DNA from: H17-190 sp034435615
GTDB taxonomy: Bacteria > Chloroflexota > Dehalococcoidia > SM23-28-2 > HRBIN24
Reading direction: 5' to 3'
Assembly (NCBI GenBank): GCA_034435615.1
Contig: DAOTWZ010000015.1
Span: 1 to 39,055 of the forward strand
Length of the DNA stretch: 39,055 nucleotides
Notes under the pieces: generated by a model
Told to the model about the DNA's origin: nothing
Database searches by the model: none
What the model saw: the letters and a program-made list of their open reading frames with translations, nothing else
Position numbers and translations under genes: made by a program
Part shown: positions 1-9,324 of the stretch, one piece after another
Position numbering within the stretch: position 1 is the first letter of the stretch
How the letters are laid out: each line of letters opens with the position of its first letter

Positions 1-1
1 G

Positions 2-834
2 GCGCTGCGCGAGGCGGCCCGGCGTCGGCCCCTCGTCCTCCTGTGCGAGGGTACGCGGGCGGGGGACGACGCCTCCCCTCCGGTGAGCGAGGAAGACGTG
101 GCCGCCCGCGCCCTGCAGTTCATGCGGGACGCCCGGGGCCTCATCATCGCCGATTTCGGCCCCCGCAACCTGGAGCGGCTCGTCATCTTCCACCGCCTGG
201 CCCAAGAGCTGGGCCGCCAGCTGGTCATCATGGCCAAGGATGCCTACCTGCTGGACGCCGCCCGCCTGGCCGATCCCAGCCTGCCCGTCATCGGCCAGGG
301 GTTCCAGGTGCTGGTCTACCGCCAGCCCAAGGCGGACCTCCGCAAGTGGGAGAAAGCGGTCTATGAGCGCTACGAGGGCTCACTGGTGACGCCGGAGGGC
401 GTCCACCGTCGCCAGGACGAGCTGGTCCTCTGCTTCAGTTATTTCGACCTGAAGGACCTGCCCAGCATCCGCCCGCGCCCCGGCAGCCTCTACCTCTACT
501 CCAGCCACGAGGCCTTCAACGAGGAGGTCCAGATGGACTTCCGCCGTCTGCGGGCCTGGCTGGACCACTTCCAGATGCGCTACGTGGGGCTGCCCCGGGA
601 GGAGCTGGGCTGGCAGGTGCCGGAGGAGGAGCGAGGCCTCCACGCCTCCGGCCACGCCCCGGCGCGGGACCTCCTGGCCTTCGTGCAGGAGGTGGAGCCG
701 GCCGTGCTGGTGCCCCTGCACACGCAGCGTCCCCTCTGGTTCGCCCAGGAGCTGAGGGACGGCCCGGTGCGGGTGGAGCTGCCCGAGTACGGCGTCGCCC
801 TGGCGCTGGACGCCCTGGCCGCCAGCGCCAGCCG

Positions 835-838
<4 letters not shown>
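2..838 (+). CDS. beta-CASP/MBL-fold metallo-hydrolase, C-terminal part
   Basis: The frame is open from base 2, so the 5' end, including the metal-binding HxHxDH region, lies outside the window. The visible part has the beta-CASP layout: an early CEGTR segment, ADFGPRN, and near the end SGHA followed by VPLHTQRP, the pattern of the RNA-specificity motif of RNase J-like and archaeal MBL exonucleases. The family cleaves phosphodiester bonds in RNA in the cytoplasm, but the substrate here is unknown. The GTG at 83 is internal, because coding-quality sequence continues upstream of it. The stop overlaps the stop of the convergent crotonase gene by a few bases. Confidence 0.8.
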
Positions 839-1617
<779 letters not shown>

Positions 1618-1639
1618 GCCGTTACCTCCTCGCCGTTGT

Positions 1640-2785
1640 TCAGTAGGGCAGGAACTCCCGCCCCAGCGTCTCTCTGACTATGACCAGCTTCATTATCTCC
1701 GGCGTGCCGTCGCCGATCTCCAAGCCCAGGACGTCCCGCAGCCGCTGCTCCAGGGGGAGGTCCTGGTTGTAGCCGTAGTGGCCGTGGAGGATGATGCAGG
1801 AGCGGATGGCGTCCACCGCCACCTGGGGAGCGAGCCACTTGGCCATGGCCATCTCCTTGGTGTGGGGCAGCCCCTGGTCCCGCAGCCACAGGGCCTTGTA
1901 GGAGAGGAGGCGGGCCGCTTCCAGCCGCGTCAGGTGCTCGGCGATCTGGAAGGAGACCCCCTCGTAGCGGCCCAGGGGCTGGCCGAAGGCCCGCCGCTCC
2001 TTGACGTAGGCTATCGTCTCCTCCAGGGACTGCTGGGCCGCCCCCACGCAGGCCAGGGCGATGATGGCACGGTTGAAGTCGAAGGCCTGCATCGCCTGGT
2101 AGAAGCCCGTCCCCTCCTCGCCGATGCGGTTGGCCACGGGGACGCGCACGCCGGAGAAATAGAGGGAGCCCCGCTGGGTGAGGCGCTCGCCCGGGCTGCG
2201 GTAGACGGCGCGGGAGACGCCCGGCAGGTCCAGGGGGACCACCACGGTAGAGATGCCCCGCGCCCCCTCCCCGCCGGTGCGGACGAAGACGGCGCAGACG
2301 TCGGCCAGGCCGGCGAAGGTGGTGCTGCTCTTCTCGCCGTCGATGACGTAGTAGTCGCCGTCACGGATGGCGCGGGTGCGGATGTGGGCGGCATCGGAGC
2401 CCGCCTCTGGCTCCGTCAGGGCGAAGGCGAAGACCAGGTCGCCGTTCACCAGGGGCGGGAACCACTGGCGCTGGGCCTCCGGGCCGGCCAGCTTCAGCAG
2501 CTCCGCCCAGATGTTATTGATCTGGAGGAAGAGGGTGCAGTTGAAGTCCCCCCGGCCCACCTCCTCGGCGGCGATGCCGCACTGGACGTAGGAGGCCTCC
2601 ATCCCGCCATAGTCGGCGGGGGCCCGCAGCCCCAGGAGCCCCACCTCGGCCAGCGCCTTCACCTCCTCGCGGGGGAAGGGTTCGCCCCGGTCCCAGCGGG
2701 CGTAGTTGGGCAGGAGGCGGCGCTCGGCGAAGCGGCGCAGCGTGGCCCGGTAGGTCTCCTCCTCCGGCGTGAAAGCGAACTCCAT
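1640..2785 (-). CDS. acyl-CoA dehydrogenase
   Basis: A 381-aa flavoprotein of usual family length. It has an N-terminal helical domain beginning MEFAFTPEEE, a central beta domain with FAFALTEPEAGSDAA (flavin/substrate contact) and a C-terminal domain with RRAFGQPLGRYEGVSFQIAE and a final GDGTPEI. In medium-chain enzymes the last motif is EGT with the catalytic Glu; here it is Asp, so the base may be Asp or lie elsewhere, as in isovaleryl/long-chain types. The start at 2785 is preferred over 2803 because AAGGAGG sits at 2791-2797 just upstream. Third gene of the leftward operon, 34 bp after the SDR stop. It oxidises an acyl-CoA to enoyl-CoA with FAD, passing electrons to ETF; substrate unknown. 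Confidence 0.92.
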   Translation of the reverse strand: MEFAFTPEEETYRATLRRFAERRLLPNYARWDRGEPFPREEVKALAEVGLLGLRAPADYGGMEASYVQCGIAAEEVGRGDFNCTLFLQINNIWAELLKLAGPEAQRQWFPPLVNGDLVFAFALTEPEAGSDAAHIRTRAIRDGDYYVIDGEKSSTTFAGLADVCAVFVRTGGEGARGISTVVVPLDLPGVSRAVYRSPGERLTQRGSLYFSGVRVPVANRIGEEGTGFYQAMQAFDFNRAIIALACVGAAQQSLEETIAYVKERRAFGQPLGRYEGVSFQIAEHLTRLEAARLLSYKALWLRDQGLPHTKEMAMAKWLAPQVAVDAIRSCIILHGHYGYNQDLPLEQRLRDVLGLEIGDGTPEIMKLVIVRETLGREFLPY

Positions 2786-2819
2786 CTGTGACCTCCTTGG
2801 CATGGCCGCCCGGGCGATT

Positions 2820-3596
2820 CTAGAAGGGCGGCAGGAGCAGGCTGACGCCGCCGTCCACCACCAGCACCTGCCCCGTCACGTACTCAGAGGCGGGAGAGCA
2901 GAAGAAGAGGACCGTCTCCGCCACCTCCCGGGCGGTGGCGGCCCGTCCCTTCGGTATGCGCTCCCGCCACACCGGCGCCATCTCCTCCCAGTCCCGGCCC
3001 ATCCGGCCGAAGTAGAAGCGAGAGGAGTCCGTGTCCACCACGCCGGGGCAGACGGCGTTGACGTTGATCCCCATGGGCGCCAGCTCCACCGCCCAGTAAC
3101 GGACCAGCGCCTCCATGGCCGCCTTGGCGGAGGCCAGCAGCCCGTGTCGGGGGAGAAAGCGCAGCGTATCGAAGCCGGAGACGGCCACGATGCGCCCTCC
3201 CTCCCGCATGAGGGGGACGGAGCGCTGCACGCAGAGGAGGAAAGCGTCCACGGAGATGGCGTAGGTGCGCCGCACGTTGTGAAGCCCCACCTCCAGCAGC
3301 GGCTTGAAGGCGGAGGCGGCGGCGTTGGCTACCAGGATGTCCAGCCGTCCCCAGGCGTCCGCCACCTGGCGGAACATCTCCTCTATCTGTGCCGGCTCCT
3401 CCAGGTCTGCCCGGCAGAGGAGGGCTTCCCCGCCCGCCTCCCGCACCCGGCGCGCCGTCTCTTCCGCCTCCTCGGGCTGACGGCGGAAGTTCACCGCCAC
3501 GCGGGCGCCCTGGGCGGCCAGCAGGACGGCCACCTCCCGGCCGATGCCCCGGGACGCCCCTGTGACCAGCGCTACCTTGCCCTGCAGCCCTTCCAC
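2820..3596 (-). CDS. short-chain dehydrogenase/reductase (FabL-like)
   Basis: A 258-aa classical-length SDR. The N-terminal TGASRGIG is the Rossmann NAD(P)-binding motif; NAAAS replaces the usual NAG. The segment SAKAAMEALVRYWAVEL followed by NAVCPGVVDTD resembles FabL-type enoyl-ACP reductases, which use Tyr-x6-Lys rather than Tyr-x3-Lys. In that register the Tyr position is occupied by His (HGLLASAK), so the catalytic acid is altered or supplied elsewhere. Translation starts at a GTG 10 bp after the caiB stop, with only a weak ribosome site, suggesting coupling. A role as acyl-CoA-linked reductase or dehydrogenase in the operon's pathway is inference. Confidence 0.87.
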   Translation of the reverse strand: MEGLQGKVALVTGASRGIGREVAVLLAAQGARVAVNFRRQPEEAEETARRVREAGGEALLCRADLEEPAQIEEMFRQVADAWGRLDILVANAAASAFKPLLEVGLHNVRRTYAISVDAFLLCVQRSVPLMREGGRIVAVSGFDTLRFLPRHGLLASAKAAMEALVRYWAVELAPMGINVNAVCPGVVDTDSSRFYFGRMGRDWEEMAPVWRERIPKGRAATAREVAETVLFFCSPASEYVTGQVLVVDGGVSLLLPPF

Positions 3597-3606
3597 GGCC
3601 GGCCGC

Positions 3607-4815
3607 CTACACGACGCCGTCCGCCCGCAGGGCGGCTATGCGCTCGTCGTCGTAGCCCAGCTCCCGCAGCACCTCCTCCGTGTGCTGCCCCAGGCAGGGG
3701 GCGAAGGAGCGCACCTCCCCCGGCGTCTCCGAGAGCTTGATGGCGATCCCCGGCTGGACCACCCGCCCGGCCTTGGGGTGCTCCAGCTCCAGGAACATGC
3801 GGCGGTGGCGCACCTGGGGGTCTTGCAGCACCTCCGGCACGTCGTAGACGCTGCCCACACAGACGTCCGCCTGGCTGAGGAGCTGGAACCACTCGTCCCG
3901 CGTCCGGGTGCGGAAGAGGGCGGCCAGCTCCTCCCGCGCCCGCTGGTGCTCCTCGCCGGCGTAGCTGGAGGCGTCGCCTGGCTTCAGGGCCAGCGCCTTC
4001 AGGTCCGGCCGGCCGATGGCGTCGCAGAAGTTGTGCCACAGCCAGGGCTCCACGCAACCGATGCTGATGTATTTGTCGTCCTTGGTCTCGTAGACGGCAT
4101 AGAAGGCGTAGCGGCCGCTGAAGAGCCCCTTCCCCCGGGCGGGTGGTATCCCCTTGCTCAGGAACTGGGCCACCGTGGGAACGGCCGTGGTGAGGGCTAT
4201 GGTGGTGTCCAGGTAGGAGACGTCCACCAGCTGGCCACGGCCGGTGCGCTCCCGGGCGTAGAGGGCCAGCAGGATGCCGACGACGGCGTGCATGGCCGCC
4301 CCTGCCAGGTCGGCCACGATGTTGAGGGGGATGACGGGCGGCCCCTCCGGCTCGCCGATGAGGCCCAGCAGCCCCGCCAGGGCGATGTAGTTGACATCGT
4401 GGCCCGGGTAGTCCCGGTAGGGGCCGTCCTGGCCGTAGCCGGAGAGGGAGCAGTAGACCAGGCGGGGGTTGAGGCGGGCGAGGGTCTGGTAATCGCCCCC
4501 CAGCCGGGCCATGACGCCGGGGCGGAAGCCCTCCACCAAGACGTCGGCGGTGCGGGCCAGCTCTTGGAGCACCTGCTGGCCGGCCGGGCGTTTCAGGTCC
4601 AGGGTGAGGGACTTCTTGTTGCGGTTCAGGAAGAGGGCGGCCGCCCGCTGCTCCTCCCCCGGCGGGGGCGAGTTGGCGGTGCCGGGCTCCCGTCCGGCGC
4701 TGGGGGGCTCTATCTTCAGCACCTCGGCCCCCATATCGGCCAGCATCATGGTGGCGAAGGCGGCCGGCCCCACCCGCGTCAGCTCCAGCACCCGGATCCC
4801 GTCCAGCGGCCTCAT
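3607..4815 (-). CDS. CaiB/BaiF family CoA-transferase (class III)
   Basis: A 402-aa protein of normal length for class III CoA-transferases, which move CoA between carboxylic acids through an aspartyl-CoA anhydride. It begins MRPLDGIRVLEL, has ADMGAEVLKIEPP, the Arg/Lys-rich NRNKKSLTLDLK segment, and ADLAGAAMHAVVG, whose Asp matches the catalytic aspartate. The start at 4815 is chosen over 4851 because GGAGGG lies directly upstream and the family N-terminus matches this Met. First gene of the leftward operon, downstream of the promoter at 4875-4902. It probably activates the acid degraded by the downstream acyl-CoA dehydrogenase and crotonase. Confidence 0.9.
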   Translation of the reverse strand: MRPLDGIRVLELTRVGPAAFATMMLADMGAEVLKIEPPSAGREPGTANSPPPGEEQRAAALFLNRNKKSLTLDLKRPAGQQVLQELARTADVLVEGFRPGVMARLGGDYQTLARLNPRLVYCSLSGYGQDGPYRDYPGHDVNYIALAGLLGLIGEPEGPPVIPLNIVADLAGAAMHAVVGILLALYARERTGRGQLVDVSYLDTTIALTTAVPTVAQFLSKGIPPARGKGLFSGRYAFYAVYETKDDKYISIGCVEPWLWHNFCDAIGRPDLKALALKPGDASSYAGEEHQRAREELAALFRTRTRDEWFQLLSQADVCVGSVYDVPEVLQDPQVRHRRMFLELEHPKAGRVVQPGIAIKLSETPGEVRSFAPCLGQHTEEVLRELGYDDERIAALRADGVV

Positions 4816-4874
4816 GGCTCCCTCCCGGCGTCCCCGGCGCGGCCGGGGCATCGCCCACGCAAATCTGGCTAGAT

Positions 4875-4902
4875 GTTATAGACCGGCCCTCCCCCGGGTC
4901 AA
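4875..4902 (-). promoter_or_regulatory. sigma70-type promoter of the caiB operon
   Basis: On the minus strand TTGACC (4902-4897) is followed after 16 bp by TATAAC (4880-4875), five of six matches in each box. The start codon of the CoA-transferase at 4815 lies about 50 nt downstream of the expected transcription start. Confidence 0.62.
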
Positions 4903-4939
4903 GCCGGCGGCCGCCCTCTCCCTACGTTGACGTGAAGGG

Positions 4940-4968
4940 TTGACCGCCACGGCCAGGAGTGATAGAAA
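4940..4968 (+). promoter_or_regulatory. candidate promoter of the LLM oxidoreductase gene
   Basis: TTGACC (4940-4945), a 17-bp spacer and TAGAAA (4963-4968) lie in the divergent gap, about 100 nt before the LLM start codon. The -10 box is a poor match (four of six), so this is a candidate only. Confidence 0.38.
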
Positions 4969-5075
4969 GGTCTCATAAGGGAGGCGCCCGGCCGCGGCCA
5001 GCGGGCACAGTGGCGCACAGGTGCGGGCACCCGGACCGGGGCCCGACACTCAAAGAAAGGGAGGAGAGCTCAACC

Positions 5076-6161
5076 ATGCACGTAGGGATGGCCGTCATCT
5101 TCCAGAACCCCTACAACCGCCGCAGCGACACGGAGGTCTACCAGGACGACCTGAAGCTGGCCGACCTGGCCGAGCCCCTGGGCTTCCAGTCCATCTGGAG
5201 CGTGGAGCACCACTTCACCGACTACACTATGGTACCCGACGTCCTCCTCTTCCTGGCCTATGCGGCCGGGCGGACGCAGCGGGTGCAGCTCGGCTCCATG
5301 GTGGTGGTGCTCCCCTGGCACGACCCCCTGCGGGTGGCGGAGCAGGTGGCCATGCTGGACCAGCTCTCCGGCGGCCGCGTCATCCTGGGCATCGGCCGCG
5401 GCGCTGGCCGGGTGGAGTTCGAGGGCTTCCGCGTCCCCATGGGCGAGTCTCGCGACCGCTTCCTGGAGTACGCCGAGATGATCCTGCAGGGGCTGGAGCA
5501 GGGCTACTGCGAGTACCAGGGCCAGTTCGTCCAGCAGCCCCGCAAGGACATCCGCCCGCGCCCCGTGCGGAGCTTCCGCGGCCGCACCTACGGCGCCGCC
5601 GTCTCCCCGGAGTCGGCGGAGATCATGGCCCGGCTGGGGCTGGGCATCCTCATGATCCCCCAGAAGCCCTGGGACGCCGTCGCCCAGGAGCTGGAGGTCT
5701 ACCGCAAGGCATACCGCGAGTACCACGGCGTGGAGGCGCCGGCCCCCATCGCCGGCGGCTGGGTCTACTGCCACGAAGACCCGGTCAAGGCCCAGGAGGG
5801 GGCGCACCGCTGGATCGGCGCCTACTGGGACAGCGTCATCCGGCACTACGAGTTCGGCAGCGAGCACTTCGCCCAGACCCGCGGCTACGAGTACTACGGC
5901 AAGATGTCCGAGAAGGTCCAGCGCTACGGCGCTGACAGGGCCACCGAGTTCTTCCTGAGCCTCCAGGTCTGGGGCACGCCGGAGCAGTGCCTGGAGAAGA
6001 TCCTGGACATCCGTAGCAAGACCGGCGCCGAGTCCTTCGTCGGCGTCTTCAGCTACGGTGGCATGCCCCACGAGGAGGCGGAGCGGAGCATGCGCCTCTT
6101 CGCCGAGAGGGTGATGCCCCAGCTCCAGCGGCTGGGCGAGGCCACCCCCGCCCGCAGCTAA
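5076..6161 (+). CDS. LLM-class flavin-dependent oxidoreductase
   Basis: A 361-aa luciferase-like monooxygenase-family protein. N-terminal strand MHVGMAVIFQN, WSVEHHFTDY after the second strand, LGSMVVVLPWHDPLRVAEQVAMLD and then LGIGRGAGRVEFEGF, the family's TIM-barrel flavin/F420 site. The C-terminal SFVGVFSYGGMPHEEAERSM is also typical. The start at 5076 follows AAAGGGAGGAG; upstream in-frame sequence lacks coding character. These enzymes use FMN or F420 to oxidise small organics (alkanes, sulfonates, cyclic ketones); the substrate cannot be read from sequence. First gene of a rightward group with a crotonase and an FAD oxidase. Confidence 0.88.
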   Translation: MHVGMAVIFQNPYNRRSDTEVYQDDLKLADLAEPLGFQSIWSVEHHFTDYTMVPDVLLFLAYAAGRTQRVQLGSMVVVLPWHDPLRVAEQVAMLDQLSGGRVILGIGRGAGRVEFEGFRVPMGESRDRFLEYAEMILQGLEQGYCEYQGQFVQQPRKDIRPRPVRSFRGRTYGAAVSPESAEIMARLGLGILMIPQKPWDAVAQELEVYRKAYREYHGVEAPAPIAGGWVYCHEDPVKAQEGAHRWIGAYWDSVIRHYEFGSEHFAQTRGYEYYGKMSEKVQRYGADRATEFFLSLQVWGTPEQCLEKILDIRSKTGAESFVGVFSYGGMPHEEAERSMRLFAERVMPQLQRLGEATPARS

Positions 6162-6179
6162 GACCGTACGCCCTCGGGT

Positions 6180-6217
6180 GCGGGCCAGCAGGCCACAGCA
6201 CAGGTCTGCTGGCCCGC
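6180..6217. terminator. GC-rich inverted repeat between LLM and crotonase genes
   Basis: A perfect 12-bp inverted repeat (6180-6191 with 6206-6217) with a 14-nt loop lies 19 bp after the LLM stop. There is no T-tract, so it could be a weak or Rho-assisted terminator or an mRNA 3'-end stabiliser. Confidence 0.4.
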
Positions 6218-6330
6218 TCGCGTCCGCGGCAGGGCAGGTGAAAAAGGACGGTCCCCCTGCGTATACTGGTGTCACCGTGACCGGGCCGCCGTCTGGCGGC
6301 GAGACCTCGCCAGGAAGGAGGGACACAACC

Positions 6331-7119
6331 ATGACGTGGGAGACGATCCAGTACGAGAAGCGGGACCGGGTGGCCATCATCACCTTCAACCGCCCCCAGG
6401 TGCTCAACGCCTTCAACGAGACCATGGGCCAGGAGGTCTCCCGGGCCCTGGCGGAGGCCCAGGAGGACCGCGACGTGGGCTGCGTCGTCCTGACGGGGGC
6501 CGGGCGCGCCTTCTGCTCCGGCGCCGACGTGCGCGTCTTCCGCCAGCGGATCGAGGAGTCACGGCGGGGCGGCATCGTGGGCGAGGCGCTGATGCGGCAG
6601 ATCTATGACCTGCCCAAGCCGGTCATCGCCGCCATCAACGGCCCCGCCGTGGGGCTGGGGGCCACCATAACCCTCCCCTGCGACATCCGTCTCGCCTCGG
6701 ACCAGGCCCGTATCGGCTTCATCTTCGCCCGCGTGGGGCTCATCCTGGAGTTCGGCAGCACCTTCCTGCTACCCCGCATCGTCGGCATGGCCAAGGCGCT
6801 GGAGCTGGGGATGACGGCCCGCATCATCGACGCCCAGGAGGCCCTGGCGATCGGCCTGGTGAGCCGGGTCATCCCCCATGAGCGCTTCCAGGACGAGGTG
6901 ATGGCCCTGGCCAGCGAGATAGCCAACGGCCCCACCCGCGTCCTGGGCTGGCTGAAGGAGGCGGTCCACAAGGGCGTCCAGTCCGACCTGGAGACGGCCC
7001 TGCGCACGGAGAACGAGATCCTGGACCGCTGCCGTCGCTCGCCGGAGCACCGGGAGGGGGTCATGGCCTTCCTGGAGAAGCGACAGCCCCGCTGGGCGGA
7101 GATAGCCCAGGAAGGCTGA
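6331..7119 (+). CDS. enoyl-CoA hydratase/isomerase family protein (crotonase 2)
   Basis: A 262-aa crotonase. ATG at 6331 follows AGGAAGGAGGG; the longer upstream reading runs through the intergenic hairpin and is rejected. FCSGADVRVF and NGPAVGLGATITLPCDIRLAS supply the oxyanion hole. Both hydratase glutamates are absent (GATIT and FIFARV at their positions), while GLILEFGSTFLLPRIVG places a Glu where PaaG/ECI-type isomerases carry an acidic residue. This favours a delta3-delta2-enoyl-CoA isomerase-like activity over hydration. It sits between the LLM and FAD oxidase genes on the same strand, 33 bp before the next start. Confidence 0.87.
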   Translation: MTWETIQYEKRDRVAIITFNRPQVLNAFNETMGQEVSRALAEAQEDRDVGCVVLTGAGRAFCSGADVRVFRQRIEESRRGGIVGEALMRQIYDLPKPVIAAINGPAVGLGATITLPCDIRLASDQARIGFIFARVGLILEFGSTFLLPRIVGMAKALELGMTARIIDAQEALAIGLVSRVIPHERFQDEVMALASEIANGPTRVLGWLKEAVHKGVQSDLETALRTENEILDRCRRSPEHREGVMAFLEKRQPRWAEIAQEG

Positions 7120-7152
7120 GCGTTCCCACACCCTGGGCAGGGAGGGAAGCCC

Positions 7153-8745
7153 ATGTTCAAGCAGAAGCCGCGCCGCAGCATCTGGATGTATGGCTTCCAG
7201 CACGAGGAGCCCACGGAGGAGCAGCGCCGGGAGTACGCCGCCCGTCTCTCCGCCCGCTGGGGCGTCACCATAGAGCCGCCCCCCATCCCGCGGGCGGAGG
7301 AGCTGCAGCTACGGCCGCCCCGCATCCGCCCCCCCGACGCCATCGCCGAGTTCTGCTTCACCGATAACTACGAGCGGGCCCTCCATTCCTACGGGGCGGA
7401 GCGCTCCCGCGCTGTCTGGGAGGGCTTCCCCAACCCGCCCGATGTAGTCGCCCACCCCCGCAATGAGCAGGAGCTGGAGGCGGTGTTGGAGTGGTGCATC
7501 AACAGGGGCTACGCCGTCATCCCCTACGGCGGCGGCACCTCAGTGGTGGAGGGTGTGACGCCTCCGGAGGGCTGGGACGGCGTGGTCACCATCGATCTGG
7601 ACCAGTTCGACCAGGTCCTGGAGGTAGACCCCGTCTCCCGGGCGGCCCGTATCCAGGCGGGGGCGCTGGGGCCGGAGCTGGAGGCGCAGCTACGGCCCCA
7701 CGGCCTCACCCTGCGCCACTTCCCTCAGAGCTTCACCTGCTCCACGCTGGGGGGCTGGATCGCCACCCGCTCCGGGGGCCACTACGCCACCAAGGACACC
7801 CACATCGATGACTTCGTGGAGTCGGTGCGGATGCTCACCCCCAAGGGATGGTGGGAGAGCCGTCGGCTGCCCGGGAGCGGCGCCGGTCCCAGTCCGGACC
7901 GCCTGGTGCTGGGGAGCGAGGGCATACTGGGGATCATCACCGAGGCCTGGATGCGCGTCCAGGCGCGGCCCCGCTACCGGGCCACTGCAGGCGTCACCTT
8001 CCCCTCCTGGGAACAGGGCTACGAGGCGACGCGCCAGATAGTCCAGGCCAAGTTGTGGCCGGCCAACCTCCGCCTCCTCGACCCGGAGCTGGCCCAGGAG
8101 GCGGCCGGCCTGGACGGGACGCGGGCCCTCCTCATCATCGGCTTCGAGTCGGCAGAGCTGCCCCAGGAGTGGCCCATGCGCATGGCGCTGGACATCGCCC
8201 GCTCCTGCGGCGGCGAGGTTGACGAGGAGTCCGTCCTCATCTCGGACTCGGGCGAGCCCACCGGCCGCCAGGGCGCCGTGGGCGCCTGGCGCAACGCCTT
8301 CATCAACGTATCGGAGGGGCTGACGGCCGGCCTGGGGCTCCTCATGGACACGGTGGAGAGCGCCATCACCTGGGACCGCTGGCCGGAGTTCGATCACCAG
8401 GTGCGGGAGGCCATAGGCCGCGCCCTGCGGGAGGTCTGCAAGGGGGGCAGCCTCAACTGCCGCTTCACCCATGTGTACACGGATGGCCCCGCCCCTTACT
8501 ACACCTACAAGGGCTTCGTGGCCAGGGGCGGCCTGCGGGAGGCCTACCAGGCCCTGAAGCAGGCCGCCTCCGACGCCATCATGAAGGCTGGTGGCACCAT
8601 CACCCATCATCATGCCGTGGGGCGGCTGCACCGCCCCTGGTACGATCAGGAGCGTCCGGAGCCCTTCGCCATCGCCCTCAGGGCAGCCAAGCGGGCCCTG
8701 GACCCCCAGGGCCTCCTCAACCCCGGCGTCCTGATAGACCCCTAG
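7153..8745 (+). CDS. FAD-binding oxidase, alkylglycerone-phosphate synthase-like
   Basis: A 530-aa protein of the VAO/PCMH flavoprotein fold. PPDVVAHPRNEQEL and PYGGGTSVVEGV (from about residue 124) form the FAD_binding_4 domain, and HFPQSFTCSTLGGW contacts the flavin. The C-terminal half has the THHHAVG motif (His485-487) and ends LDPQGLLNPG. The His triplet and overall layout match alkyl-dihydroxyacetonephosphate synthase, which makes ether lipids, but related bacterial proteins include lactate and other 2-hydroxyacid or aromatic oxidases. No acyl-DHAP transferase is nearby, so ether-lipid synthesis is not supported by context. ATG follows GGGAGGG. Last gene before the terminator. Confidence 0.88.
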   Translation: MFKQKPRRSIWMYGFQHEEPTEEQRREYAARLSARWGVTIEPPPIPRAEELQLRPPRIRPPDAIAEFCFTDNYERALHSYGAERSRAVWEGFPNPPDVVAHPRNEQELEAVLEWCINRGYAVIPYGGGTSVVEGVTPPEGWDGVVTIDLDQFDQVLEVDPVSRAARIQAGALGPELEAQLRPHGLTLRHFPQSFTCSTLGGWIATRSGGHYATKDTHIDDFVESVRMLTPKGWWESRRLPGSGAGPSPDRLVLGSEGILGIITEAWMRVQARPRYRATAGVTFPSWEQGYEATRQIVQAKLWPANLRLLDPELAQEAAGLDGTRALLIIGFESAELPQEWPMRMALDIARSCGGEVDEESVLISDSGEPTGRQGAVGAWRNAFINVSEGLTAGLGLLMDTVESAITWDRWPEFDHQVREAIGRALREVCKGGSLNCRFTHVYTDGPAPYYTYKGFVARGGLREAYQALKQAASDAIMKAGGTITHHHAVGRLHRPWYDQERPEPFAIALRAAKRALDPQGLLNPGVLIDP

Positions 8746-8771
8746 GCCGGGGTCCCATCGCTGGCCAGCGC

Positions 8772-8813
8772 GGCTGCGGGGCGGGGGCTACCCGCCCCGC
8801 AGCCTCCCTTTTT
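8772..8813 (+). terminator. Rho-independent terminator
   Basis: A perfect 14-bp GC-rich stem (8772-8785 with 8791-8804), a 5-nt loop and a T-rich tail TCCCTTTTT lie 27 bp after the FAD oxidase stop. Confidence 0.9.
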
Positions 8814-9154
8814 ACCTCGGTGGCGTCCGCCTTCCGGCGGGCGCCGCCGGCCGACCACGACGCTCCGCCCCTAACCCGCCGCCTTATCCTCTCACCACCC
8901 GCGGCCTGAGTGGCTAGTCAGTCCCCGGTCCCCTCCAGAAGAGGGAGTCATGTGGGAGGTGGCCTCGGAGAGCGTCCTTGCGAGCTATCCTGGAACGGGA
9001 CGCCGTTCACGAGCACTGAATCCGCCACACTGGCGCCCGTCCCTTCGACGCTTCCCAGGGGGTGGGATTACGCAGCGGGGCCAGCGTTCATTGCAGTTCG
9101 ACGGTCGGGGCGTCGGCGCCGGACGAAGCGGCCTGGTTATGGGACGGAACGGAA
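8814..9154. other. non-coding chromosomal flank next to the island
   Basis: I see no credible gene here. The short open frames lack ribosome sites and coding character. This is the DNA that originally lay downstream of the tRNA-Pro gene. Confidence 0.6.
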
Positions 9155-9204
9155 CTGGTCGGGGCGGCCGGATTTGAACCGGCGACCTCCACAACCCCAT
9201 TGTG
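9155..9204 (-). repeat. attL: displaced 3' half of tRNA-Pro
   Basis: These 50 bp are identical to 38983-39032. Read on the minus strand they cover the anticodon arm from the 5' stem, the GGG anticodon, the variable loop, T arm, 3' acceptor strand and CCA. No 5' half of the tRNA is present, so this is not a functional tRNA. It is the duplicated attachment core left by integration at the tRNA 3' end. Confidence 0.92.
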
Positions 9205-9324
9205 ACGCAAAACTTCCACCGTGGCCCGTGGATGTCCATTTCGTATCTGGGATGGGCCAAAAACTGACCACTTTGTGTCACTGTCTTCCACGGTTGTCCG
9301 CCCGTTTTGCTGTCAATTTTGCTG

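Noticed and set aside
5070..6575. 501-aa minus-strand open frame
   Set aside because: It is antisense to the well-supported LLM and crotonase genes. Long antisense frames are expected in high-GC DNA with strong third-position bias.
9155..9204. A second tRNA-Pro gene
   Set aside because: Only the 3' half is present; the D arm and the 5' acceptor strand are missing.
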